From Cellvibrionaceae bacterium (GTDB lineage Bacteria > Pseudomonadota > Gammaproteobacteria > Pseudomonadales > Cellvibrionaceae): a stretch of 64,000 nt of DNA. The stretch is taken from assembly GCA_021151825.1 (NCBI GenBank), contig JAGKWQ010000006.1, positions 124,001 through 188,000 of the forward strand, in the 5' to 3' direction. The position numbers were made by a program, and so were the translations under genes. Below, piece after piece: positions 1 through 8,743 of this stretch. The stretch's first letter is position 1, and each line of letters begins with the position of its first letter. The notes under the pieces were generated by a model. It did no database searches and was not told the origin of the DNA. It worked only from the letters and a program-made list of their open reading frames with translations.

Positions 1-1
1 C

Positions 2-1090
2 GATGGCATATCTGAGCTAAAAATCCGCTTGCAATTTTGGGCTTTTAATATCGGTGGCTGGTCTGTTGTGGGATGTTATTTGTATTTTTCGGATCTGTTG
101 AATTGGCAATCCGTCTCCTATGATTTTGCCCGGATGATGCTAATTGCATTGGTCGCTGGCGGCATACTTGCCGGACTGTTGATGCGTCCATTGATCCGCC
201 GTTTTCAGTTATTGGATAGTGCAATTGCCGGGTTTTCGCTGGGTATACTCACTCTGTCACTGGTTTTTGGTTTGTTGTTGACCGGTGGTTTGTGGCTAAT
301 GGGTTATGTTATAGCTTTTGCGAGTGATGAGGCTACGCAATTACAACAGTATGAATACCTGGTTAATCACGGTGATTTTTTTATCCCATTAATTGTCGTG
401 ACCAGTGCTGGTTGTTTGATGTGGATTATGATTTACGAAAAATCTGTGGCGCAACGCCTCAAGAGTAATAATCAACTAAAACAGCTGCAGTTAGAAAAAA
501 ACTATAAGGAATTACAGCTGAATTTATTGGCGGGGAAAGTCGATCCCCATTTTATTTTTAATGCGCTTAATAATATTCGCGCATTAATTCGCGAGGACGC
601 TGAAAAGGCGCGTGAGTCAATTCTGGTGTTGTCTGATATTTTGCGCATGCCACTTGCAACTGAAAGCAATAAAATTCCATTACTCAATGAGTTAACCCTG
701 GCCAGAAATTATATTCAGCTGTGTAAAATCCAATTGGAGAGTCGTTTGGTTTATGCTGAAAATATTGATCCAGCGTTGACCGGGGCATTAATCCCTCCCA
801 TGTTCTTGCAAATTTTAATTGAAAATGCCATTAAACATGGTATTAGCCAATTGCCTGATGGCGGAAAATTGGTGCTCGATGTGCGTGCCTCATCTGGAAT
901 GCTACGTTGCATATTGAGTAATAATGGCAGTGTGCAAATTGATTCAGGGCAGGCGGGGTTTGGTTTGGGATTAAATAATATTCGCGAACGGTTGCAGCTT
1001 TTGTATGGAAGTGAAGCCAGTTTTAGTTTACATGAAAAGAACCAGATGGTATTTGCTACCCTGGTTTTGCCCTTGGAGTATTCATCATGA
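2..1090 (+). CDS. LytS/YehU-type sensor histidine kinase, 5' end cut by window edge
   Basis: This is a membrane sensor kinase that should autophosphorylate and pass phosphate to the LytTR regulator encoded next. Numbering from an in-frame TTG at 29, hydrophobic segments lie near residues 35-55, 70-95 and 118-135. A short coiled linker follows, then the family motif DPHFIFNAL at 172-180 with the phospho-acceptor His174. The ATPase N-box LIENAIKHG lies near 263-271 and the G-box GFGLGLNNIRERL near 310-322. This is the His_kinase (PF06580) plus HATPase layout, which differs from classical HisKA kinases. The frame stays open from position 2 and no good ribosome site precedes the TTG, so the true start is probably left of the window and at least one more membrane helix may be missing. 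The stop overlaps the regulator start by 4 bases (ATGA), which indicates coupled translation. The stimulus is unknown. Confidence 0.85.
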   Translation, partial: DGISELKIRLQFWAFNIGGWSVVGCYLYFSDLLNWQSVSYDFARMMLIALVAGGILAGLLMRPLIRRFQLLDSAIAGFSLGILTLSLVFGLLLTGGLWLMGYVIAFASDEATQLQQYEYLVNHGDFFIPLIVVTSAGCLMWIMIYEKSVAQRLKSNNQLKQLQLEKNYKELQLNLLAGKVDPHFIFNALNNIRALIREDAEKARESILVLSDILRMPLATESNKIPLLNELTLARNYIQLCKIQLESRLVYAENIDPALTGALIPPMFLQILIENAIKHGISQLPDGGKLVLDVRASSGMLRCILSNNGSVQIDSGQAGFGLGLNNIRERLQLLYGSEASFSLHEKNQMVFATLVLPLEYSS

Positions 1091-1803
1091 AAGCCATGAT
1101 CATTGAGGACTCACGACTGGCGCGTCAGGAATTGAAAGAGTTATTGCAGGCACATCCACATATTTATCTTTGTGCCGAGGCAGAAAACCCGCGTGATGCA
1201 CTGGTGATTATTCAGCGCGAAAATCCCGAACTTTTATTTCTTGATATCAACATGCCAGGTAAAAATGGCTTTGAACTATTACAGCAACTCAGCTATGACC
1301 CCAAGGTCATTTTTATCACTGCGTATGCGGACCAGGCAATCCACTCATTTAATTTTAATACTGTTGATTATTTGTTAAAGCCGGTATCGTCAAAACGTTT
1401 GCAAAAAGCATTGGATAAATTGAAAAGCGACGTCGTTGCAAATGATGTAGAGGAGATCCAGCCAATATTGGAACTCCACAGTCAGGTGATGTTGCGGGAC
1501 GGCGATAAGTGTTGCTGGGTACGTTTGCTCGATATTCATTACTTTGAAAGTTGTGGTAATTACACGCAGGTATTCTGGGGCAATGATAAAGTGACTTTAT
1601 TTCGCGCCTTGGGGAAAATCGAATCACGTTTACCGCAGAGCCATTTTTTTCGTGCTAATCGCCAGCAAATTGTAAATGTAACGGAAGTTGTAAATGTTGA
1701 ACCCTGGGTAAACGGGGGATATCAATTGCACCTAAAGTCTGGTGTGATATTGGAAGTTTCTCGCCGCCACGCACCGCGATTCCGGTTGTTGTTTAGCCTG
1801 TAA
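1087..1803 (+). CDS. LytTR-family response regulator
   Basis: This is the partner response regulator of the upstream LytS-type kinase, expected to bind DNA as a transcription factor. An N-terminal receiver domain (about 1-118) has the acidic pair Glu7/Asp8, the phospho-acceptor Asp53 in LFLDINMPG and the conserved lysine in DYLLKPV. A C-terminal LytTR domain (about 140-236) carries the typical HFFRANRQQIVNV segment and a basic end. The length of 238 residues is normal for the AlgR/LytR/YehT group. The start codon overlaps the kinase stop by 4 bases, so the two form one operon. Targets cannot be read from the sequence; LytTR proteins usually bind paired direct repeats and none was recognised nearby. 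Confidence 0.9.
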   Translation: MKAMIIEDSRLARQELKELLQAHPHIYLCAEAENPRDALVIIQRENPELLFLDINMPGKNGFELLQQLSYDPKVIFITAYADQAIHSFNFNTVDYLLKPVSSKRLQKALDKLKSDVVANDVEEIQPILELHSQVMLRDGDKCCWVRLLDIHYFESCGNYTQVFWGNDKVTLFRALGKIESRLPQSHFFRANRQQIVNVTEVVNVEPWVNGGYQLHLKSGVILEVSRRHAPRFRLLFSL

Positions 1804-1872
1804 CTATTCATTGGAAGTCGTACACGAGATCTGCATACTGCCGACATATCAGCCAACAGAGTTTCACCGCTT

Positions 1873-2772
1873 ATGCGCGACATAAAAAATATCGATCTGA
1901 ATTTATTAAAAGCGCTGGATGCCTTGCTGGATGAGCGCAGCGTAACGCGCGCTGCAGAGCGGCTGTCGCTCACCCAACCGGCAATGAGCGGAATGCTGAC
2001 GCGTTTGCGTGAGAGTTTTAACGATCCACTCTTTGTACGTTCACAACGCGGTGTTGTCCCTACCCAGCGCGCGCTGGAATTGGCAGGACCGGTTAAACAA
2101 GTATTGGCGGAAATTGCAGTATTGCTTACACCTGCGGTATTTGATCCGGCAACAGCAGAAATGACCTTATCAATCGCCGCAACGGATTATGCATTGCAAG
2201 CAGTTGCAGTACCTTTTGTGCTGGAATTAAAAAAACGTGCACCACGTATACGCGTAGCGCTATTGCCTATTGAAAACGAAAGTTTGCATGCACAACTGGA
2301 GCGCGGCGACATTCAGCTGGTGTTACTAAGCCCTTCGAATAGCCCACCGGATTTACATGCGCGTCGTTTGTTCGACGAAGAATATGTGTGCGTTATGCGC
2401 GACGAACATCCCGCTGCAAAAACACCGCTGTCGCTTGATGAATTTTGCCGTCTCGAACACGCACTTTTCTCTTACAACGGCGGTTGCTTCAGCGGCGCAA
2501 CCGACGACGCTTTGGCAGCAATCGGGCGTGAACGGCAAGTGATGCTCTCGGTAAAATCCTTTTTAGTGATGACCAATATTGTCCGCGCCAGTGACCTTAT
2601 TGCCGTTGTCCCCAAGCGTCTGGTCGAACATCTTGACGGGCTGGCAACCCGGGAAACGCCGCTGCCGGTCGAGGGATTCGCCCTTGTCGCTGCATGGCAT
2701 GAACGCACCCATAAAGACCCGGCACAACGCTGGGTTCGCGACCTGTTGTTTGAGTTATTTACCGCTAATTAA
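1873..2772 (+). CDS. LysR-family transcriptional regulator
   Basis: This is a 299-residue LysR-type regulator. An N-terminal winged helix-turn-helix (about 6-65) contains the characteristic stretch VTRAAERLSLTQPAMS followed by LTRLRESFNDPLFVR. The substrate-binding-like effector domain fills the remainder, with the usual hinge after about residue 90. It lies 146 bases upstream of a XenA-like flavin oxidoreductase on the same strand. LysR genes often control a neighbouring enzyme, and an inverted repeat sits between the two genes, so it probably regulates that oxidoreductase; this is inferred from position. The N-terminal sequence resembles the NodD/NahR-like group, but the effector is unknown. 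Confidence 0.88.
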   Translation: MRDIKNIDLNLLKALDALLDERSVTRAAERLSLTQPAMSGMLTRLRESFNDPLFVRSQRGVVPTQRALELAGPVKQVLAEIAVLLTPAVFDPATAEMTLSIAATDYALQAVAVPFVLELKKRAPRIRVALLPIENESLHAQLERGDIQLVLLSPSNSPPDLHARRLFDEEYVCVMRDEHPAAKTPLSLDEFCRLEHALFSYNGGCFSGATDDALAAIGRERQVMLSVKSFLVMTNIVRASDLIAVVPKRLVEHLDGLATRETPLPVEGFALVAAWHERTHKDPAQRWVRDLLFELFTAN

Positions 2773-2867
2773 TCGTCATCCCCATGGCTAAAAGCGCCCA
2801 GATATAAAATTTCATGATGGCAATCATAAGAAAATAGGAATTTTTATATAGCTGAAGAGCAGTTACT

Positions 2868-2891
2868 CTGCACGGTATGAACCTTGTGCAG
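2868..2891. promoter_or_regulatory. Inverted repeat upstream of the XenA-like gene, candidate operator
   Basis: The perfect six-base arms CTGCAC and GTGCAG are separated by 12 bases and end 27 bases before the old-yellow-enzyme start. The spacing and size fit a dyad site for a dimeric regulator, most simply the adjacent LysR protein. There is no T-run after it, so it is not a terminator. The arms are short enough to occur by chance. Confidence 0.4.
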
Positions 2892-2918
2892 TAAAACCTG
2901 CTTTCTCTGGAGACTTAT

Positions 2919-4016
2919 ATGTCCGCACTCTTTACCCGCTTTAAACTCAAGGATATTGAATTACGCAATCGCATCGCTGTGCCGCCCATGTGCCAATACA
3001 TGGCCACCGACGGCCTCAGCAATGACTGGCATCTTGCGCACTACACCAGCATCGCACGCGGTGGTGCGGGGCTGGTGATTGTCGAAGCCACGGCGGTATC
3101 GCCCGATGGCCGTATCTCTCCCGGATGCCTCGGCCTGTGGAGTGACGAGCACGCCGCCGGTCTTGCACAAATCGCCAGTGCGATTAAAAAAGCTGGAGCA
3201 GTTCCTGGAATCCAGATTGCACACGCCGGTCGCAAAGCCAGCGCCAATCGCCCATGGGAAGGTGACGATCATATTCCCGCAAATGATCCACGCGGCTGGG
3301 AAACTATTTCGCCATCGCCAATCGCTTTCGGCGGTGATTTGGATAAATTACCGCGTGAGATGAGCGTCATCGATATCAAACGCGTCTGTGCCGATTTCGC
3401 CGCAGCAGCACAGCGCGCCCTTGACGCCGGTTTTGAATGGCTGGAATTGCATTTTGCCCACGGTTATCTCGCGCAAAGTTTTTTCTCCGTACACGCTAAC
3501 CAACGCACTGATGAATATGGTGGCAGCCTTGAAAACCGCAGTCGCTTTTTATTGGAAACACTTGCCGCCGTGCGCGCCGTGTGGCCGGAAAATTTGCCGC
3601 TGACCGCACGCTTCGGTGTTATTGAATACGATGGTCGCGATGAAGAAACACTCGCCGAATCCATTGAACTCACCAAACAATTACGCAGCAATGGCCTGGA
3701 TATGTTGAGCGTGAGCATCGGTTTCTCAACGCCTGACACTAACATTCCATGGGGACCTGCATTTCTCGCACCTATCGCCGAAAAAGTTCGCAATGCTGCA
3801 GATTTGCCCGTTTCATCGGCATGGGGATTTGGCACACCGGCATTGGCAGAACAAGCGGTCGCAAATAAACAATTGGATCTGGTAATGGTCGGCCGCTCGC
3901 ACCTCGCCAATCCGCATTGGCCATATCAGGCCGCGCGCGAACTCGGCATTGATAAACCTTCCTGGGTATTGCCTGCATCTTATGCGCATTGGCTGGAACG
4001 TTATCGAACCGAGTAA
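2919..4016 (+). CDS. xenA: NADH:flavin oxidoreductase, old yellow enzyme of the XenA/YqjM class
   Basis: This FMN-dependent ene-reductase is expected to reduce activated C=C bonds of enones and some nitro compounds with NAD(P)H in the cytoplasm. It is 365 residues, a single TIM barrel. The class marker PPMCQYM places the flavin-tuning cysteine at Cys25. The substrate-anchoring pair is His178 and His181 in ELHFAHGYL, and Tyr183 follows; these positions match Pseudomonas XenA as I remember it. The IQIAHAGRKAS segment and the C-terminal VMVGRSHLANPHW phosphate-binding motif are also present. The start is supported by the purine-rich CTGGAGA 7 bases upstream. The gene follows a LysR regulator and ends at a strong terminator. 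The physiological substrate cannot be told; a stress or detoxification role is typical of the family. Confidence 0.9.
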   Translation: MSALFTRFKLKDIELRNRIAVPPMCQYMATDGLSNDWHLAHYTSIARGGAGLVIVEATAVSPDGRISPGCLGLWSDEHAAGLAQIASAIKKAGAVPGIQIAHAGRKASANRPWEGDDHIPANDPRGWETISPSPIAFGGDLDKLPREMSVIDIKRVCADFAAAAQRALDAGFEWLELHFAHGYLAQSFFSVHANQRTDEYGGSLENRSRFLLETLAAVRAVWPENLPLTARFGVIEYDGRDEETLAESIELTKQLRSNGLDMLSVSIGFSTPDTNIPWGPAFLAPIAEKVRNAADLPVSSAWGFGTPALAEQAVANKQLDLVMVGRSHLANPHWPYQAARELGIDKPSWVLPASYAHWLERYRTE

Positions 4017-4041
4017 GATCACACGTTTTGCAAACACGTAT

Positions 4042-4081
4042 AAAAAATCCTGTCCAATTGAATGCGGACAGGATTTTTTTT
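4042..4081 (+). terminator. Rho-independent terminator after the XenA-like gene
   Basis: The arms AAAAAATCCTGTCC and GGACAGGATTTTTT pair perfectly around a 10-base loop and end in a run of eight T. It lies 26 bases after the oxidoreductase stop codon. Confidence 0.9.
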
Positions 4082-4127
4082 AGAGTTTGTTGATTATTTT
4101 ATAAAAAATTGATCTAAACGAATGATT

Positions 4128-4147
4128 CGTGCAATGAACATTGCACG
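4128..4147. promoter_or_regulatory. 20-bp near-perfect palindrome, candidate operator
   Basis: The nine-base arms CGTGCAATG and CATTGCACG are separated only by AA. It stands alone between the terminator at 4042-4081 and the lipoprotein gene starting at 4287. The tiny loop and lack of a T-run argue for a protein-binding dyad, not a transcript hairpin. No regulator gene is adjacent on the right, so the binding protein is unknown. Confidence 0.45.
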
Positions 4148-4286
4148 GATGTTATTAATTTCCCTGCACAATACGGATCAAGCTGTTTTTAGGCTATTCT
4201 TGGACACATCGAAATCCTCCAATACGAATTCTTGGGATATATAACTGTTGGATTGGTCGTAAATGATTCACTGAGTAGATAGATCT

Positions 4287-5075
4287 ATGCGAAGTATGCC
4301 TGGATTGTTGGTAGCCATTTTTTTATTACTATCTGGCTGCACTTCAATAAATAAAAAGACGATCCCTGTTTATGTCTATCACCAGTTTCCTCCTTTTGTG
4401 ATCGATGCAAAACCTGACTTGAGTGAAATTTTTGTTCAACATCTGAACGAAACCACTGATTTTCACTGGCAGCTTGTCCATTTAAGCCGTACGCAACTTA
4501 ATGCGTTGCGTGCGCAAGGAAAGCAGGGCGCTATTTTATGGAGCAACCCGAAATGGTTTGGCAATACGCCGGATCTCTTCGTCAGTGAACCTATATTGTG
4601 GGATGCCGATGTGCTGGTATTTAATCTGCAACAGCCGTTGAACGGCAGCTTTCCCCACGCGATCCTCAATAAAAAATTTTGTGCCTTACAAGGTCATCGT
4701 TATTTATCGTTAGAAAAATATATTGCTAACGGCAGCATAAAAATTGTTGAACGCGAACGAATCGAAGAGTGCGTGCAATTACTTAAAGAAAAAACGGTTG
4801 ATTTTATCCAAATGGAAAAAAGCAATTTGTTCACTACCTATACCCATATGATTGATAAAGAAATTGACTTCCTTGAACCCGCCATAGATAGTTTCCCACG
4901 TCATGTCTTGCTCGATAAAGCCAACCAGCCAGCACTTGCCCAGTTAAATAAAACCATCAACAGCTTGCGTAACGATAGTGAATGGAAACGCGAACTCACA
5001 CATTTCGGTGAATCTCGCTTTGTGGATTTATTTGACTTGAGTGTTGAGGATTTATTGAGGGTAGAAATGCCGTAG
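4287..5075 (+). CDS. Solute-binding-protein-like lipoprotein
   Basis: This is a 262-residue predicted lipoprotein. A short signal with lipobox LLSGC places the lipidated cysteine at residue 18. The mature part resembles family 3 extracellular solute-binding proteins: an early strand VYVYHQFPPFVI, a middle segment describing two lobes and an ending resembling the KRELTHFG helix of such proteins. No ABC permease or ATPase is nearby, so it is an orphan binding or sensing protein. Stand-alone proteins of this fold are common in related gammaproteobacteria and are usually annotated only as transporter substrate-binding. The ribosome site is weak. It converges on the siderophore-receptor gene with a shared terminator between. 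No ligand can be proposed. Confidence 0.65.
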   Translation: MRSMPGLLVAIFLLLSGCTSINKKTIPVYVYHQFPPFVIDAKPDLSEIFVQHLNETTDFHWQLVHLSRTQLNALRAQGKQGAILWSNPKWFGNTPDLFVSEPILWDADVLVFNLQQPLNGSFPHAILNKKFCALQGHRYLSLEKYIANGSIKIVERERIEECVQLLKEKTVDFIQMEKSNLFTTYTHMIDKEIDFLEPAIDSFPRHVLLDKANQPALAQLNKTINSLRNDSEWKRELTHFGESRFVDLFDLSVEDLLRVEMP

Positions 5076-5108
5076 ATAACATTCTCCTCTGAAGATATTT
5101 GATTAAAT

Positions 5109-5136
5109 AAAAAGCAGGCGTTATAGCCTGCTTTTT
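5109..5136. terminator. Bidirectional terminator between convergent genes
   Basis: The arms AAAAAGCAGGC and GCCTGCTTTTT pair perfectly around a six-base loop, giving T-runs in both directions. It serves the lipoprotein gene on the left and the TonB receptor gene on the right. Confidence 0.9.
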
Positions 5137-5159
5137 ATTTGTCATTTTATTAAAACCCG

Positions 5160-7451
5160 TTAAAGCTTTGCACGCAAACTCAGTTTCAAATTGCGTGGTT
5201 CGCCGTAACGGTTGGAAGTGGTAGAAAGGTAGGAGTAGTACTTTTCATCCAGTGCGTTGTCTGCATTGAACGATACTGTCAGTGAGTCATTAATAGGGTA
5301 GCTCGCCATGAAGTTAACCAGCCAATAAGCTTCCTGAGTCGCAGACAAACTGCCGTAACGGCCAACCAGCCATTCGCTTTGATAGTTTGCACCACCACCG
5401 ATGGTCAATTGGTTATCGAAGCGATAAGTCGCGAAAGTACGTACGATATCTTCCGGTGTGGTTTCGTTAAACACACGGCCACCGTTCACAGGGTCTTTTT
5501 CGTATTCGGTGGTGTTGTGCGTGTAACCGAGCGATATGTTAAAGCCTTCAAAAAGTTCACCGCGCAATTCAGCTTCTACACCTGCGCTGATAACTTCTCC
5601 CGCTGAAATATTGCAATAGCCTTCGCCACCATTGAAGCCGCACTGGCCTTTACTGCTGTCATCGCGGATTGAACGGTTAATTTGATTGGTTCTAAATGTA
5701 GCTAGCGATGCAATGACTTTGTCATCGTTGAAGCTGCCTTTGATACCGACTTCATAAACATTGCCCTGAATCGGGTCCAGCAACTTTTCGTTACTGCCCT
5801 TCGAATTTTGCACTACGAATGAATCAGTAAAACTGGCGTAAGCTGTATAGGTTTTATTAACGGCGTAGGTCACACCGACGTAAGGTGTTGTAACGTCATT
5901 TTTTTCATACGCGGTTTTGCGGCTATCAACAAATTGATTGGTCACGTTACTTTTATAGAGCGACTCAAATTCAAAATCACTTTGTCTCACGCCCACAACA
6001 ACATTCAATGGATCGATGATGCTAAAACGTGCCGCTAAGTAAGTACCGGTTTGTGTGCGATCTTCAAATGATTGGCCACCATCCAATTCATAACGCGGTG
6101 CAATGTATGGAACGTCATAAGGGCTATAAGTATTCAGGTCAACTTCCAATAATGGTTTTGGTGCAGTGCCAACGCGGTTCCATAAGGTGTAATCATTCAA
6201 CAGCACATCCCAGCTGGTCCAGCGTCCGGGGATGTCACTTTTTTGCGAATTGGTACCAAATACTATTTCATGGCTTCTGCCAAATAAATTGAAATTCCCT
6301 TTGGTAAATACGTCGTATACATCCAGGGTTTGATCATATTGGTAAGCGTATTTATTGAGGTTTCCTTTTGGGTTCGCAGGATCAAATACCGCAGCAGCAA
6401 CCGGAGCCAGGCTGGTGAACACCATATCCATATTAATATTGGCGCGAACGTAAGTTCCTTTTACTGACCAATCTGCATTAAATTTGTGTTCAACACCGAC
6501 AAATACATCTTCGTTTTCCTTATCCCAAAAATCGGCAGCGTTACAGCTACAATTGTCGCGGCTCAATTTTAAATCTTCACCGGTTTTTGGATTGCGCGGT
6601 AAATTGTGCGCGCCGATTGAATCTTCAGCCTGGCGTTTGTAGCTAACATTCAATTCAGTGTTTTCGGTTAAATCAGCACTCACAATGGCGTACACCAGGC
6701 TAGTGTTGCGCTCAACAGCATCCATGTAAGAATTCGCATCTTGATACGCGAAAACTGCGCGGCCACGAACCGAACCGCTTTCATTTAATTTATTAGATAC
6801 ATCGGCTTCCGCGCGATACATATCCCACGAACCATAAGTAACGGCTGCGTTTGCCTGGAAATCAACGGTTGGTTTTTTGCGAATAATATTCACCGCGCCG
6901 GAAGGCTCACCCGAGCCTTGCATCAAACCGGCGGCACCACGTAACACTTCAATACTTTCTACTAATGCCATATCCGGCTTTGACGCGGCAACGTTGGATA
7001 CGTTTAGCGGAATACCGTCGTATTGCATCAGGTTGGAGTTCCAGCCATCGCCCATATTGAAGCCGCGAATGGAGAAGTTGGTTCGTTCGGAGTTATCACC
7101 AGTCAAAATGACGCCGGTAGTTTGCAGCAACAATTGACCAAGGTTGGTCGCACCCATATCTTCGATTTGTTTGCGTGTTACCACGGACACCGATTGGGGC
7201 GTGTCTTTAATACCCAGATTTAATTTGGTAGAAGCGCTGGCCTCTTTGCCGGTGTAAACCTCTTCTTCAACTTCACCGATAACCGTCACTGTGCGCAACT
7301 TGCCTTGTGGTTGCATAGCGGCACTTGCTTGCTGCGCGGTAATGCCTGTGCCGGATTGTTCAGCTGCGAAAGCAGGTGAGAGGCACAGGGCGGTAATGAT
7401 GGCCAGGGATGTTTTGGGGAAGGATTTAAACCTTTTAGGTTGGGACGACAT
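5160..7451 (-). CDS. TonB-dependent ferric-siderophore receptor
   Basis: This is an outer-membrane receptor of the TIGR01783 siderophore class, 763 residues. The signal peptide ends near residue 30 (CLSPAFA). A TonB-box-like LRTVTVIGE lies near 52-60. The plug begins with LGIKDTPQSVSVVTRKQIED, followed by TNFSIRGFNMGDGW, QYDGIPLN and the VLRGAAGLMQGSGEPSGAVNIIRKKP block, all typical of hydroxamate or mixed siderophore receptors such as FhuE, FpvA and FoxA. The remaining roughly 530 residues form the barrel and end with NLKLSLRAKL; the final residue is Leu where outer-membrane proteins usually have Phe. No signalling extension precedes the plug, so it is a simple transporter and not a sigma/anti-sigma transducer. 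A Fur-like site lies 50 bases upstream. The siderophore is unknown. Confidence 0.9.
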   Translation of the reverse strand: MSSQPKRFKSFPKTSLAIITALCLSPAFAAEQSGTGITAQQASAAMQPQGKLRTVTVIGEVEEEVYTGKEASASTKLNLGIKDTPQSVSVVTRKQIEDMGATNLGQLLLQTTGVILTGDNSERTNFSIRGFNMGDGWNSNLMQYDGIPLNVSNVAASKPDMALVESIEVLRGAAGLMQGSGEPSGAVNIIRKKPTVDFQANAAVTYGSWDMYRAEADVSNKLNESGSVRGRAVFAYQDANSYMDAVERNTSLVYAIVSADLTENTELNVSYKRQAEDSIGAHNLPRNPKTGEDLKLSRDNCSCNAADFWDKENEDVFVGVEHKFNADWSVKGTYVRANINMDMVFTSLAPVAAAVFDPANPKGNLNKYAYQYDQTLDVYDVFTKGNFNLFGRSHEIVFGTNSQKSDIPGRWTSWDVLLNDYTLWNRVGTAPKPLLEVDLNTYSPYDVPYIAPRYELDGGQSFEDRTQTGTYLAARFSIIDPLNVVVGVRQSDFEFESLYKSNVTNQFVDSRKTAYEKNDVTTPYVGVTYAVNKTYTAYASFTDSFVVQNSKGSNEKLLDPIQGNVYEVGIKGSFNDDKVIASLATFRTNQINRSIRDDSSKGQCGFNGGEGYCNISAGEVISAGVEAELRGELFEGFNISLGYTHNTTEYEKDPVNGGRVFNETTPEDIVRTFATYRFDNQLTIGGGANYQSEWLVGRYGSLSATQEAYWLVNFMASYPINDSLTVSFNADNALDEKYYSYLSTTSNRYGEPRNLKLSLRAKL

Positions 7452-7500
7452 TTATCAATAGCTCCTGTAGTGAAGAATTATATGCCATTGTAAAATATTG

Positions 7501-7519
7501 CTAATTGATAATAAATGTC
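7501..7519 (-). promoter_or_regulatory. Fur-box-like site
   Basis: CTAATTGATAATAAATGTC matches the 19-base Fur consensus at 12 positions, including an intact TGATAAT core. It lies 50-68 bases upstream of the siderophore-receptor start, where a promoter would be expected. Iron control of such receptors is established; this particular site is an inference. Confidence 0.5.
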
Positions 7520-7747
7520 ATTTTTGAGGTGTTTACATGAATATGAGCCGGGGTGCGCATTTTTATAAGGATTTGGAGGGGAGGGCTGGCCCCTTAATTG
7601 ATCGGTTTTCGGGCTATTCCTTGAATTGGCAGGTTCGAATGGCCGGGGCGAATGAGAATGCTTGAATTATCCCCGCGCAATCCCGTAGGCTTGGCGGCTA
7701 TTTTTGGCTAACCCACAGGGTGGGGCAAATCAACAGGAATTCGCGTA

Positions 7748-8608
7748 ATGTCTGCCGTAAAAGAAATTGTTTTAACCTTTAGTTGCCAGGATTCAAAAGG
7801 CCTGGTGGCTGCCGTTGCAACTTTATTTGCAACTCTGGGATTCAACATTAAAGAGTCCTCCCAATTTGAAGATGTGACCAGCAACCGCTTTTTTATGCGC
7901 ACCGTGTTCGAGTGCCCCACGGGTTACAACATCGGGCAGATTCGTTCGCTATTTAAACCGCTGGGCGAGCAGTATCAAATGGACTGGAATATTTTTGACA
8001 GCGCCAGCAAACCGCGCGTGTTGATTGCCGTTTCCCAGTGGGGTCACTGTTTGAATGCATTATTGAATAGCTGGAAAAACGGTTCGTTGCCGATTGATAT
8101 TGTCGGCATCGTTTCCAATCACAATGTCATGCGCGATTTAACCGAATGGTACCAATTGCCCTTTCATTATTTACCCATCACCGCTGATACCAAACCACAG
8201 CAAGAAGGGCAGTTGTGGCAATTGATGCAGGATTTGCAGGCCGACTTTTTAGTGCTTGCGCGTTACATGCAAATCCTGTCCGATGATTTATGCAGCAAAT
8301 TAAATGGCCGTGCGATCAATATCCATCATTCATTTTTGCCGGGATTTAAAGGCGCAAAACCTTATCACCAGGCATTTGATCGCGGTGTAAAACTGATTGG
8401 CGCAACAGCGCATTTTGTTACCGCAGATCTGGATGAAGGCCCTATTATTGAGCAATCTGTTGAGCGTGTTTCCCATGTGAACTCGCCGGACGAAATGGCG
8501 GAAATTGGCCGCGATACGGAAGCAGTGGTGTTGAACCGCGCCGTGCGTTGGCATGCAGAGCACCGCGTGTTATTGAATGGAACCAAAACGGTTGTATTCT
8601 CGCGGTAA
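7748..8608 (+). CDS. purU: Formyltetrahydrofolate deformylase
   Basis: This cytoplasmic enzyme hydrolyses 10-formyltetrahydrofolate to tetrahydrofolate and formate, balancing the one-carbon pool and supplying formate for purine synthesis. It is 286 residues. An N-terminal ACT domain (about 5-80) is followed by a formyltransferase fold (about 88-280). The catalytic set is visible: Asn191 and His193 in INIHHSFLPGF, and Asp229 in ADLDEGPIIEQ. The length and motifs match Escherichia coli PurU closely. AGGA lies 9 bases before the ATG. The gene stands alone and ends at a strong terminator shared with the convergent transporter gene. Confidence 0.95.
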   Translation: MSAVKEIVLTFSCQDSKGLVAAVATLFATLGFNIKESSQFEDVTSNRFFMRTVFECPTGYNIGQIRSLFKPLGEQYQMDWNIFDSASKPRVLIAVSQWGHCLNALLNSWKNGSLPIDIVGIVSNHNVMRDLTEWYQLPFHYLPITADTKPQQEGQLWQLMQDLQADFLVLARYMQILSDDLCSKLNGRAINIHHSFLPGFKGAKPYHQAFDRGVKLIGATAHFVTADLDEGPIIEQSVERVSHVNSPDEMAEIGRDTEAVVLNRAVRWHAEHRVLLNGTKTVVFSR

Positions 8609-8686
8609 ATAGGCACGTTAATCCTTGGTGTGAATTGCGCGCAAGCCTGTGTGTTAATCGATAGAAACGAATTAAAAAAGCAACCG

Positions 8687-8727
8687 AAAAAAAAGCCCAT
8701 GAGTTGAACCAACTCATGGGCTTTTTT
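8687..8727. terminator. Bidirectional terminator between purU and the MFS gene
   Basis: The 12-base arms GCCCATGAGTTG and CAACTCATGGGC flank a three-base loop, with an A-run before and a T-run after, so it works in both directions. Confidence 0.92.
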
Positions 8728-8743
8728 CTGCGTTTACCAAATA

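Noticed and set aside
7625..7645. GGTTCGAAT-like T-loop sequence suggesting a tRNA
   Set aside because: No acceptor stem, D arm or anticodon arm can be formed around it on either strand.
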